Assembly (NCBI GenBank): GCA_951804985.1
Contig: OX638133.1
Span: 71,120,367-71,184,366, forward strand
DNA length: 64,000 bases
Direction of reading: 5' to 3'
DNA from: Dryomyza anilis
Lineage: Eukaryota > Arthropoda > Insecta > Diptera > Dryomyzidae
Part shown: one piece after another, positions 1 through 11,049 of the stretch
How positions within the stretch are numbered: position 1 is the stretch's first letter
How the letters are laid out: every line of letters begins with the position of its first letter
Notes under the pieces: model-generated
What the model was told of the DNA's origin: nothing
Database searches by the model: none
The model's input: only the letters and a program-made list of their open reading frames with translations
Translations under genes and position numbers: made by a program

Positions 1-559
1 TGTGGTTATACTTGAAAAATTATTTATGCGTAAAATATTGATTGATGATGGAGATGCGAGAAAGATGTGTGAGAAGTAGTAAAAAGCACAAAAAGTTGGT
101 CACAAAATGCAATGACATGTAAAAAATTTTTTACACTTGACTGCTTGAGTATAAAATCTAATTTTTGACTTCGTCTATAGTAAGCGTGGCGATATGTGAT
201 GGGTGGACATTGAGTGGATAGCCCATTGTTTGGATAACTTTTGAAGGACACAGCTCAGAATAGTTTGGTCATATTTGGAGCACAAGGACAATGTAGACTA
301 TGAATAGCAGAAAAAATTGTGTCACATGGATTGTTTGAATGAGATTGAAAGTTTATGGAAAATACATTTTTAAAATATTTTATATATACGAATTTTTCAT
401 ATTTTACATTGGAAAAGTTTGGGAAATTTATAACGAAATTATTAAAGTTTTATCATTTTTAAATTTAGTCGTAATGTAGATATTTATTAATTCAAAATGA
501 TAAATACAAAATGATTAGTAAAATATACAATATTGCAAAAGAAATGAAATCTCTGTCAT
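1..559. other. AT-rich sequence, no feature recognised
   Basis: Both strands show only short open frames without recognisable motifs. No terminal repeats or tandem structure were seen. The 75-residue minus-strand frame at 24-251 has no family resemblance and is not called as a gene. Confidence 0.5.
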
Positions 560-932
560 GCACATAAAAAAATAATCGACGTTAATATAGAAACCGATAT
601 TAATTGCATTCATTAATAAATCCAGCAATTAAATTCACTAATTTAATGAAAACATTTGCTATTCTTCGCTATATAAACAATTGCGTTCGCTAATATGAAT
701 ATTTGTACGTCAATGCAGCAAATAATTTAGTCGGCGCAATTTTACCAAATATAATTGCTGAAACTGCTAATTAATTTGCTGCATTGACGTACAAATATTC
801 ATATTAGCAAACAGAATTGGTGTATTAACGAAGAATAGCAAATCTTTTCATTTTAATTCGTGTATTCCACTGCTGGATTGATAATGAATATCGGTTGCTA
901 TATTTACGTCGATTTTTTTTTTCTGTGTGTGT
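560..932. mobile_element. Foldback (long inverted repeat) element
   Basis: The two halves are inverted copies of each other. The inner arms, about 690-730 and 769-809, are almost identical and contain GAATATTTGTACGTCAATGC. The outer arms are more diverged but reach both ends: the left end begins CACATAAAAAAATAATCGAC near 561 and the right end is its inverted counterpart ending in TTTTCTGTGTGTG. Arms are about 170 bp around a short AT-rich loop. There is no coding capacity, so this is a non-autonomous foldback or MITE. The family is not identified. Confidence 0.75.
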
Positions 933-1159
933 GGTCAAAGACATGCCCCGATATACAGTATCGAAATTTCGAAATTCAAAATGTGCGAATTGAAATTCTA
1001 TTAATTTTGGTATAGAAAATGGTTCTGGTTATTATTTCGAACACATTCAAAGCACTATTCAAAGAGAACAAAGCATTTTCACTTAATAAAACTTACCATT
1101 AAAAAGTACTCCATACAGCATTCAAAATCAACAAACATTCCCCGATAAATAACTACCAA

Positions 1160-1460
1160 ACAAAGTGTGCAAAAATATATTAAAGCCTATCGTTGCCATA
1201 TGGTCTCCTGCACTGGCAGGATTGCCTAATAAAAAAGAGCTGCACATAAAAAGAGCATTTTAAAGTAGCTACGTTTTTTTCGATAGCTTTTCACACTTTG
1301 CAAATGTGTTGCAGGAGGGCCAGCCATCTGCAGGTATTAGGGGTTTTTGTGGCCTGATGTTATGGCATAAGCCGGAAATTGCATTTATGAAAAGGTCATA
1401 AAGTTTCGTTGAATCTCACCGCCATATAAAACTCCATAATAAATGCGCACTACGCACTAA
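1160..1460. other. Unique-looking block, candidate regulatory DNA
   Basis: This block is less AT-biased than its flanks and shows no repeats. It holds several CATAAA/TTTATG motifs (near 1244, 1383 and 1397) and CATATAAA near 1422. Such motifs fit Caudal/Abd-B class homeodomain sites, but they are short and also occur by chance in AT-rich DNA. A regulatory role is inference only. Confidence 0.2.
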
Positions 1461-1974
1461 GATGTTTAAATTATGGCATGTGCTAATTTTATAGCATATT
1501 TTTAATTGTAATCGTTAGTTCTGTACGTATGAATTAATGAATGTGTAGGAGGTAGAGGAGTTCTGGTAGTAGTTCTTGGATTAAATGATGTTGCTGTTGT
1601 TGGTGCAGAATGTGTGTGGGTTTTATCTGGGGCATCTACTAGAAGCTTCATTAGCAAATATAAATATTTAAAATACATTATATTAGTTAGAGAGGTTCTA
1701 CTTTGGTACAATATAAATTATTAAACTAATTAAATATTTTATTTAAATGGTTGTAGAACTTTGTGGATGCTATAAATTGTTGAAACTTGATGTAGGTTAC
1801 AACTGTTGGATGTAGGAGCAAATTTTATATTTTATATAAATGGAAAATGTTTATTAAATAATGTCACAATGCAAACAGGTAATATATATATTTTGAAGAG
1901 ATTCCGTTGAGCTTAGTATAACTGCGCATCAAAAACTTTATTTCAGATAGTATTTCGACCCGGGCTGTGCAACG

Positions 1975-2455
1975 GGTTTTTTTTTGGTTTTTAACCTATT
2001 TTTTGCTTTTTTTGTTTTTTTTTATATTGTGTTTTTGCTTTTGTGTGTTTTGATTTTGCTTTTTATTTTCGTTTTGATTTTGTGTTTGTGTTTTTGCTTT
2101 CGTATTTTTTTTTTGATTTTGTTCCTGCGTTTGGTTTCTGTGTTTTAACGTTTCTGATTTTGTGCTTTTGTTTTTATGTTTTTTTGATTTTGCGTTTGAT
2201 TTAGTGATTTTATTTTTTTTTGCGATTTTAATTTTGTTTTTGTTTTTATGTTTATATTTTTCTTTATGTTTTTTATTTTGTATTTTTTATTGCCATTGTT
2301 TTTCTGATTTTGCTTTTTGTTTGTGTAATTACTTTTGTTTTATTTTTTTTATTAGTTTGCTGTTGTTATTGTTTTTGTGTTTTTGCTTTTGTTTTGTGCT
2401 TTTACTTTTGTATTTGTGTTTTTGATTTTATATTTTTACTTTTGTAATATTTTTA
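1975..2455. repeat. T-rich low-complexity tract
   Basis: Almost 500 bp of irregular runs of T broken by GATT, GTGTTT and CTTT on the plus strand. The 87-residue plus-strand frame at 2162-2425 is only Phe, Leu and Cys from this tract and is not a gene. Confidence 0.85.
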
Positions 2456-2745
2456 TTTTACATGAGTTTTTTGTTTCATGTTCGTAGCTGGTGCACCATG
2501 GTGTAAGTGCCGAGTTATATCGTTTTCAAAGTTTAGGTTGTATGGGAGGTGCCACGCCCCTTTGTCCAATTCCGCCCAAATATAGCCTAAATCACACTCC
2601 GGACTCCACAGTATCATGGTGCAAAAATTCAAATTGATCAAATCGGTTTAACGGTTTAGACGTGATGCTGAAACAAACAGACAGACTGACAGACACACAG
2701 ACAAACGGACCAAGAGTTTTATATATATAGAAGATAAACAACATT
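2456..2745 (+). mobile_element. Dispersed repeat with (RGAC)n and TA tail, mini-me-like
   Basis: The end of this block carries an ACAGACAGACTGACAGAC run at about 2677-2700, then a short spacer, then TTTATATATATAG near 2719. The order (RGAC)n, spacer, (TA)n is the arrangement described for mini-me retroposon-like elements of Diptera. The upstream part (GGTTTAACGGTTTAGACGTG near 2645) looks like the 3' region of a dispersed insect repeat, but I could not assign it. No protein is encoded. Confidence 0.45.
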
Positions 2746-2756
2746 GGATTTTTGAG

Positions 2757-2886
2757 TACCATAGTAGAAATTGGGCAAGGGCAATTATCAGGAAATGATC
2801 ATTTTTTCCTTGGTATAACCCGATCAATTACATGATCAATATGATCAGGTAATGTCTAATCTAAAATGGTAAATTTCTACTAGAGT
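2757..2886. mobile_element. Short MITE, CCCTAGTAGAAATTT family
   Basis: The left end TACCATAGTAGAAATT and right end AAATTTCTACTAGAGT are inverted repeats. The ends and the repeated GATCAT/ATGATC motifs inside match the longer element at 13271-13704. It looks like a 130 bp internally deleted and slightly diverged relative. Confidence 0.7.
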
Positions 2887-2939
2887 TTGGACGTATTCCA
2901 CAATCAGTTCTTGATTCTACTACACACAAAAATATGTGT

Positions 2940-4380
2940 GTAAATATAGCCAACACAATTATCAATACAATTAATTTTTAATTGTTTCACTTAAATGTGA
3001 CATTTAATTATATTTAACTATATTAATTAAGGATTTAATTATAGTAATTAGTAAATTAATTGAAAATTGAAGAAAATTTACCCGATAATTTTTTTATAAG
3101 GAATATCAAAATCATGACATACGCACGATATGCGAAAAAACGACCCGATGAACCAAATGGACAAGCATCTCACCACGATGAACCAATGTAAAATAAGATC
3201 GATACAACAGTACCTGTAATATTGTGTAGTGGATGTAAAACTGTGTAGTGGATGTGAAACTGTGTAGTGGATGTAAAACTGTGTTTTGCCTGTAAAACAA
3301 TCAGTTGGTGTATACGAACTCTGTTTTTCCATAATCATACATTTTTGGAAAGAATAGCCAATATTCTATAATCTCTGCTCATTATATGACAAGTGATGTT
3401 ATGATTTTTATGTTATAACTATTTTGCCACAAACATTTTTATTTTTCTTTGCGCGTAGAGCACTTTAAAAAGTTTTTTCTGTAAGAACATTATTTTTTCA
3501 TTATTTACGAGCAACTTAAATTAGCCTAGCGATTAAAAGCAATAGACTATATTGTATCGAAATGATTACCAGACATTTCTTATCGTTTAGCCTTCATAAA
3601 GACCTATTGTGTGGACTGAGAACTTCAACTTCAAGAATTTAACTCATAATTAATTTAATTTATTAATCATTTGTAATACTTATTATGCAATTAAAAAAGT
3701 ACTTTATTTTTTATTGTTGCAAAATGATCTTGAAATTTATCGCAATATTTTTTCTTTTATTTATTATTTTTGCATGGTAGTTTTGCAGTTTCCTTATCAG
3801 CGCCCATATTTGTGAATACGATTTAATCATTCGGATGTGAGAAATTGAATGAAATGAATCATTTATTGTTGAAAAATCTTTCATTAAAAAAAGTAGTAAT
3901 ATTGGTGCACTGCATTGTTTACAAAATAATTCCATTATCAATCCCATTCTTTGGTGGGCGTAAATTCTAAATGAAAGAAAATGGATTTTGCGCACAATAT
4001 TTTTTTTTATTTTCTGCTAGCCGAATATTAATTTCAGTAAATAATACATATTTCCTTTATAAAATTTATTCAACATTTTTTCTTGTTTTACGCAAAAATG
4101 TTTTTAGTATTTTGCGTGGGCGTTGCTACCATTTCAGTTATATCACTTTTTTTACCTGCTGCTATTTTTGGACTGTGTAATAGGATGAGGTGGTCCAGGC
4201 GCTGATTTAAATTGGCTTAAATTACGCAGTTTTATTATCGTTTCCAAGTATCAAAAATGCGTATTATTTGTTCGCATGTTGGTTTGAAAGGATCTTGCTT
4301 GATTAATTTATATAAATTGCTATTAAATAAAGTTATTTTCTTTAAGAGTTGTATAATATATTTTATTAAATAAAATAACA
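2940..4380. other. AT-rich region, with a small tandem repeat
   Basis: No gene is recognised. A 19-bp unit (TGTGTAGTGGATGTAAAAC) occurs three times at about 3222-3282; it explains the two overlapping minus-strand frames at 3078-3338. The frames at 3711-3995 (minus) and 3971-4180 (plus) lack any recognisable domain. Confidence 0.5.
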
Positions 4381-4394
4381 AAAATCTATAAAAT

Positions 4395-4530
4395 TTATGA
4401 AAATTCACCCCAAGACAAAATTATGAGCAGGCTCGAATCAGTTTAGAAACATTTTTTCGACATATTACAAACTGATAAAGGCGGAGTTTGTATCATAAAC
4501 TATCGGTTTTCTGCCATAAAATCTAAACGA
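4395..4530. repeat. Fragment of the dispersed repeat seen at 32.7-33.4 kb
   Basis: The order of motifs here (GACATATTACAAACTGATAA, GGCGGAGTTTGTATCA, GGTTTTCTGCC) matches the block at 33115-33180 inside the split retrotransposon, where the words are slightly different. It is a short diverged copy with no coding potential. Confidence 0.55.
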
Positions 4531-5060
4531 AGAAAAAATATTTTAATTCAATTTTTTCTAATAGTTAAATAGTTAAAATTAAATGCTATATATATTTTTT
4601 TACTAAACATTTTTATGTTATGAATTCTATTTTTCACTTAAAATTCCAATTTTTCATTTCTTTTTTAATAATACCTATAACGTTACCGGGAGCATTGATA
4701 CCGACGGATCGTGTCTATGCGAAAAGGCACAAAAAGGTACCATAGTCACGAGACTTATTAACCGTCGCAACTAATGCGCATATAATTCGTAGACTGTTTT
4801 TCTATACTGTATTGATTTAAATACATTATGTCTTCCAAGTAATTATAATGCGCGCATGCAAAGGTGAAATCAATAGTGAAATGTGAATGCGTGAAGGAGA
4901 AGGTAGAATAAAATATAATGTAAATGTTAATTAAAATAATATAACTAAAATTTGAAATATGATTATAATAAGGAAATTATAAAAATATTGAAATTAAAAT
5001 TTCTTTTTTTTACTGAATGTACCATTGGTCACAGAACAGGACGATTTTGAAGATCAGTCC

Positions 5061-6117
5061 TACACAGAAAAAAAATGTACATCATATTGATGAAATCCGT
5101 TCTTTAAACCATGATTCATTGTATTGAAGAACCATTCATAATATTAATGACTAACGCCATCAATGTTATGAATGCTATCATAAATATGAAGAACGCTTGG
5201 TAACTGTCGAAAAAGTGTTCTTCAATATGATGACTGTATGTGAAGAATACGTTTCATCATATTAATGAACCAAAACATAAAATACAACATATATGTTCAT
5301 CATATTGAAGAACGCTGTTCATTAAACCAAATTTCTACCAAAATATTTTTTTTTCGTTCATTTTTTGCCGTACTTCTTAGTTCTCACGTAGTTCTTGTAT
5401 GTTATTTCTTATATAATGCTTGCTCGACATTCATAAATTAGTAAAATGTTTTATAATATATTTATTATAATTACTACTTTTTATTAATAAAAAGTTATAT
5501 TTATAAAAAATATATTTTTGAAAAAAATATTTTTTTCGAAAAAATTTTTTTTTGTGAACAAAAATTTTTTTTTTCTAACAAATTTTTTTTCGAATTATTT
5601 TTTTTTTCGAACAAAATTTTTTTTGTGAACAAAAATTTTTTTTTTCTAACAAATTTTTTTTCGAACTAATTTTTTTTTCGAACAAAATTTTTTTTTCGAA
5701 TAATTTTTTTTTTCGAAAAAAAAAATTTTTGGAACCAATTTTTTTTCGAACAAAAAATTTTTTTTTGGAAAAATGTTTTTTCGGAACTATTTTTCTTCCC
5801 TAAAATTTTTTTTTCTGATAATTTTTATAAATTTTTTTTTCTGTTATTTTTTAAATAAATTTTTACAACACTTTTTTTTTTTTGATTTATTTTATAAAAA
5901 AAAAAAAATGTTTGAAAAAATATTATGAACAAATTCATCAATATGACAATTCAAATTCATTGTGTTGAATATTTTGTTCATATATATAATGAATACATTC
6001 ATTAATATGTCATTTAATGAACGGTGGTATCAATATGATGAAACTGGTAGTTGGTGAAAAAATTCATAATATTTATGAATAAATTCATCATATTGAAGAA
6101 TTTTTTTTTTCTGTGTA
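5061..6117. mobile_element. TIR-MITE (CACAGAAAAAAA family), longest copy
   Basis: The left end TACACAGAAAAAAAATG and right end TTTTTTTTCTGTGTA are inverted and flanked by TA. The sub-terminal regions repeat ATCATATTGA(A/T)GAA in both orientations many times. The core (about 5510-5890) is a degenerate array of long T runs split by TCGAAC or GAACAAAA. Partial relatives lie at 13728-14370, 19190-19615 and 35975-36325. No transposase frame is present, so it is non-autonomous. The superfamily is uncertain; TA flanks would fit a Tc1/mariner-type target site. Confidence 0.75.
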
Positions 6118-6264
6118 TGACAAGTCTAAATGTCTGCAGGAGGTGTTAATTGACCCCTCCCTTGGACAACGCCACGTTAGAGTTGCCGGTCGGTTTCATA
6201 AAAAAGAGTCAGAACTAGGACCGGTTAACTATCTCCGAGGAACCTGTCACGTGGCTGGGATAGG

Positions 6265-6455
6265 ACTGGTTCGTTTCCCCGTAGGGATGTACTTCCCCGT
6301 AGGGATGTACTTCCCCGTAGAATGGTTTTTCGTAGAATGTCTCCCCGTGAAATTCTTCCCAATAGAATTATTCACTCTGGAGTACTTTGTTCGTTGATTT
6401 CTTCCCCTTCTCGAGGAATACTTCCCCATATAATTCTTTCCCGTATGAATTAAAC
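6265..6455. repeat. 18-bp degenerate minisatellite
   Basis: The word TTCCCCGTAGGGATGTAC is repeated almost perfectly at about 6276-6320. It continues as decayed units (TTCCCCATA, TTCCCGTATGAA) to about 6450. The overlapping frames on both strands (6113-6397 plus, 6247-6492 minus) are products of this repeat. Confidence 0.75.
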
Positions 6456-6573
6456 GATTTAAATATGATTGAAAATGTTCTTTTGTATTCATATATTAAA
6501 TCTGAAACACCATAATGTAATTGAAATTCAATTTCTGCATTCAAGAAATTCTGGACCAAGCAAAATTAATATA

Positions 6574-7010
6574 GATTTTCATATAAATTAAGCAGTTCTA
6601 TCAACAAGCAAACATATAAATGGAAGGTTTTAGGAAGCGTAAATCAAGTTATAAAATTTTGTGGAGGAAGATTTGAAGATTTACCAATCATTTATTGGGG
6701 GCAGAAAATAGAATGCATATGCTTTAAATTAAGCATTTGGTTTTTATTCTAATTTATATTCAGTAATCAAATTCTGGAACAGCAAAAATAACTTCGAGGG
6801 TATTGAATATGCAATTATCTTTCTAACAAATGCTTGAATATGCCAATTAATTATTGATTTTCTTGTAATGTTGGAAACAAAGCAATATTTCTGTCATTTT
6901 TCGGATATATTTAGGACATATTTCCAACAAACAAACATTTAAATGGTAGTTTGTGGGAAGTGTACACAAGGTTATTTAATTTTATGGAAATTTAAAGGCT
7001 AATTTACGCT
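6574..7010 (+). repeat. Two diverged copies of the 32.7-kb dispersed repeat
   Basis: Two blocks, about 6590-6740 and 6890-7010, share the word order AACAAACAAACATTTAAATGG, GGGAAGTGTA or GGAAGCGTA, then AGGTTATAAAATTTTATGG. The same order occurs on the complement of 32.8-33.0 kb. This is an old non-coding dispersed repeat of unknown class. Confidence 0.45.
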
Positions 7011-7032
7011 ACAGTGTTTGAAAACGACTAGG

Positions 7033-7342
7033 CACTCACAGAAAAATCAAATTTTTTTAGGCATGAGGTTGGAAGAACGAAAACGTTAGTTGTAACAATC
7101 AACTTCATTCGGTTTAAACAAATTGTCTACAAATTTGTTGGCAGAACTGCCATATTCGGTTGGCGTTTGATATATTAGCCTATACACACTCCAAATTGTT
7201 CAAAAACTGTTCGAAATTGCTTGTAGTTCAAAATACAACTCTTTTATTTTTGACCATAAGAACTGACTAAGCGGTTAAGAGAACCGAATTCGTTGTTTAG
7301 GCAAAGAGTTGGTTAGCGCAACAAATCTCTATTCTGTGTGTA
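7033..7342. mobile_element. Candidate MITE with imperfect terminal inverted repeats
   Basis: The left end CACTCACAGAAAAATCAAAT and the right end ATTTGTTGCGC-type sequence ending CTCTATTCTGTGTGTA are imperfect inverted repeats. Internal words such as GAGAACCGAAT, GTTGGTTAGCG and ACTTCATTCGGTT recur at 38400-38470 and 38880-38905, supporting a repeat family. No coding sequence. Confidence 0.5.
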
Positions 7343-7789
7343 GCATTTGATTTAAACTCCGCTTTGGTCTGGCTAAATTAAAATTGTCTTGAGTCTGTCG
7401 AATATTTGTTGTCAAGGAATAATGAACAAATACCAAAAACTAGTTGATTTTTAAAATTATAATGCTGATTCCACAAAATTGTAAGTCTTTTGACTCGTAT
7501 AAATTCATATGAAAAATAACAAATAGTCTACCCGTATTTTTTGTATAGAATTTAGTGTAGTCGATATATCGTTTTTCACATTTATATAATAAAATATTAT
7601 TTATATAATACAATATTCAATGTATTACTTAAGCTGACAACAACGGTTTTTTTAATAAATGCAATTTTTTATTTTCAATGGCCGATTATGTGTCATATTA
7701 CTGTCAAATCTCAAATTTACTACATACTGATCACAAAAATTCACTTTGCCAAACGTTATACTTCATGTAAATCTATAATATTTTGACTG

Positions 7790-8235
7790 TCCTCTTTACG
7801 GTGCAGCTTTTGAACCCTCGTCGGCTTTTGTAGCTCCCATTTTCGCTGCCCTTTTCGTCTAACCTAATGTTGTCTTTATGGTTTTCGGCCACTTTTCGAC
7901 TTTATCAACAGCGAAATAATAAGTTATGCGAATGCATTACCAAGTAATGTTTGGATACATGCATGGTCAGCATGGGGACGGTAACGACAGCCACCAGACG
8001 ACGTTCGTCGCAATGTAAACGGAGCCGATTCAAATAACAAATAGCAGAGTCGTCGTCGTCATCGTTGTCGTTGTTTGCAGCCAAAGTTGCCACATAATTC
8101 ATAGAAGCTAATTTACTACTTGCGTAAGTGGTTGCCGCATCAGTGTTTTGTTTTTGTTTTTTGGGATGGCAATAACTCAGTGTTTGTATCAATAAAGTAC
8201 TAATACTGAGATCCATTTCGACGAACATATGCAGT
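7790..8235. other. Unique-looking, GC-richer block
   Basis: No repeats are evident. The minus-strand frame at 7905-8228 (107 residues) contains an NDNDDDDDS stretch from a GTCGTCGTCATC trinucleotide run, but no recognisable domain and no convincing gene structure. It might be a small exon or, more likely, conserved intergenic or intronic DNA. I cannot decide from sequence alone. Confidence 0.2.
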
Positions 8236-9530
8236 ATTTATAAGGATTATTTACAAAAATCTTCTAAATATTTATTCTTCATATTGAGCTGCTATTCAGA
8301 GTTTTAATATTTACATTCTAAATAATAAATTCGAATAAATATAAATATATAAAATAAATATGAAAAAAGTAAAGTAAAAAATTAACTAATCGACAAACAT
8401 CTAAATAATTTAACCATGCATGGAAAATTAAACAAAGATGGTATCAAAAAAGTTTAAAATGAAATTAAAAAATGTAAATTAAACTCGTGTTTCACAATAA
8501 GCATCAATTTTACGTTTTTCTTATTATATTTTGAAAAAAAAAATCTTAATCAAAAATTTCCAAATAAGCATATTTCCTATAAATCATCCAATTATATTAG
8601 TACTTCCTGTAAATCAAATACAGAAAAAAATCGAAATATTCTACTTTCGAAATGGGTTCAAAGCACTCTACAGTCTACGCATTCAATAATTGAGCGATTC
8701 TTACTTTGAAGTTAAAACGCAAAAAATGGAATAAGTACCTGCCTGCAACAAAGAAAATAATAAAAACATCTGAAATAAAAAATAATGATTAACCATTAAT
8801 CTTGTAAACTAAACAAGTTTTTTAAGTGCAGCTAATGAAAATTTAACACTTTGCCACCTGAGGCTAATTTTATGACCACCACCTCACTATATATCCAGTA
8901 TAAACAGCCTGAGTACTGAGTACATTTTATTTGGACTCAGACAGCACCAAAAAAATAAAAATTAAAAATAAACCACAATATTACGTTGAGAACTGCGTAA
9001 TTAGATGAGTTATAGCGCGCAGACTACGTTCGAAAGTCTTGCAAAAAAAAAATAGCTACATAAATTGTTCCTTTGTTGATGGTTTTTTTTTTATATTTCT
9101 TTTTTATGACAGCCAATTGTGTGAATAACACAGAATAGCATTTTTCAATATAAAATTAGTCTTTATTGCATAACATTGATTTGATTTGATTTATTTACTT
9201 GATAAAAAGTTATTTTATTCTTTAGACCCACCTGTTTGTCTTGTCTACATTATTCATCATTTATTAATGGAATTTGGAATTAGTTTTTTTTTAATTAAGT
9301 GATAGATAATCATTTGAATTCTTTAGGCTTTTTGTGTTATTCGCAAGTGATTAGGCATCTTATTAATTAGTTTTTATTTTTGAACTTTTAGTATGATTTA
9401 TATTCAATTCATGATAATTTTAAATAATATCAAACTATTTCATACAATAGCAGAATGCACAATAGCAGTATTTTAGGCATTATTATATAAAATATAGTAT
9501 GGAATAAATATCTCGTCTAGTTACTGTCGT
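8236..9530. other. AT-rich stretch, nothing recognised
   Basis: Homopolymer-rich sequence with no open frame of interest, no terminal repeats and no tandem array noticed. Confidence 0.5.
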
Positions 9531-9534
9531 TTTT

Positions 9535-10980
9535 CACTTCAACGTTCTGCATCCCGTCCTTCTTCACTCCGTCATACTTCACTCCGTCCTTCTTCACACC
9601 ATCGGTCTCACTGCGTTGTTCTTCACTCCGTCATTCTTCACTCCGTCGTTCTTCATTCTTCATTCCATCGATCTATACTCCGTCTTTCTCTACTCCATCG
9701 TTCTTCACTCCATTATTCTTCACTCCATCGCTCTTAACTCGTAATTCTTTACTCTGTCGTTCTTCACTCCGTCATTCATCACTCTGTCGTTCTTCACTCC
9801 ATCGTTTTTCACTCCGTTATTCTTCACTGCGTCGTTCTTCATTCGGTCGTTCTTCTTTCCGTGGTTATTCACTCCGTAGTTCTTCACCGCGTCGTTATTC
9901 ATTCCGTCGTTATTCACTCCATCGTTCTTTACTCCGTCGTTCTCACTCCGTCATTCTTCACTCCGTCTTTCTTCACGCCACTGTACTACACTACATCGTT
10001 CTCCACTCCGTTATTATTCACTCCGTCGTTATTCACTCCGTCGTTCTCCACTCCGTTATTATTCACTCCGTCGTTATTCACTCCGTCGTTATTCACTCCG
10101 TCGTTATTCAAACCGTCGTTATTCACTCCGTTGTTCTTCACTGCGTCGTTCTTCCCTGCGTCGTTCTTCATTCGGTCGTTCTTCATTCCGTCGTTATTCA
10201 CTCCGTCGTTCTCCACTCCGTCGTTATTCAATCCGTCGTTATTCACTCCGTCGTTATTCACTCCGTCGTTATTCACTCCGTCGTTCTTCACTCCATCATC
10301 CTGTACTCAGTGGCTCTTCACTCCAATATTCAGTCCGTTTTCTTCACTCGGTCGTTCTACACTCCGTGGCTATTCACTCTCAATATTCTCTCCGTCGTCC
10401 TGCACTCCGTCGTTTTCACTCCATCGTTCTTCACTACGTCGTTCTTCACTGCATCGTTCTTCACTTCATCGTTCTTAACTTCATCGTTCTTCACTCTCAA
10501 TATTCACTCCAACGTTATTTAGTCCGTCGTTCTGCACTCCGTCTTTCATCACGTCATTGTACTTCACTCTGTCGTTTTTCACTCAATAGTTCTTCACTCA
10601 ATAGTTCTTCACTCAATTGTTTTTCACTCCAACGTTCTTCACTCTATCGTTCTTCACTCTATCGTTCTTCTCTCTATCGTTCTTCACTCTATCGTTCTTC
10701 ACTCTATCGTTCTTCACTCTATCGTTCTTCACTCCATCGTTCTCCACTCTGTTATTCTTCACTCCGTCGTTCCGCACTCTGTCGATTTTCAATATGCCGT
10801 TATTCACTCCGTCGTTATTCACTCCATTGTTCTCCACTTCGTCGTTCTTCACTCCATCGTTCTTCACTTCGCCGTTCTTCACTCCATCGTTCCTCACTCT
10901 GATATTTTTCCATACGCCGTTTTTCACTCCGACTTTCTTCACTCTATCGTCCTTCACATCGTTCTTCACAACGCCTTTAG
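9535..10980. repeat. 15-bp minisatellite, ~1.45 kb
   Basis: The unit TTCACTCCGTCGTTC, with T/A and C/T variants such as TTATTCACTCCGTCG, is repeated nearly 100 times. It is most regular at about 10010-10290 and 10620-10740. Because 15 is a multiple of three, it keeps several frames open on both strands: a 205-residue plus-strand frame (9861-10478) rich in FTPSL, and minus-strand frames of VKNDG/VNNDG repeats. These are repeat artefacts rather than genes: no start context, no unique domain, and competing frames on both strands. Confidence 0.95.
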
Positions 10981-11049
10981 CCATTCTGGCGACTTACACT
11001 ACGTCGTTCTTTAACTCCGTCAAAATTAACTCGTTATTTACTATGTTTT

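Noticed and set aside
7905..8228. 107-residue minus-strand frame as a gene
   Set aside because: No domain; its Asp run is from a GTCGTC repeat. Left as unique-looking DNA.
9861..10478. 205-residue plus-strand frame as a protein gene
   Set aside because: It is wholly inside the 15-bp minisatellite, and competing frames of equal quality lie on the other strand.
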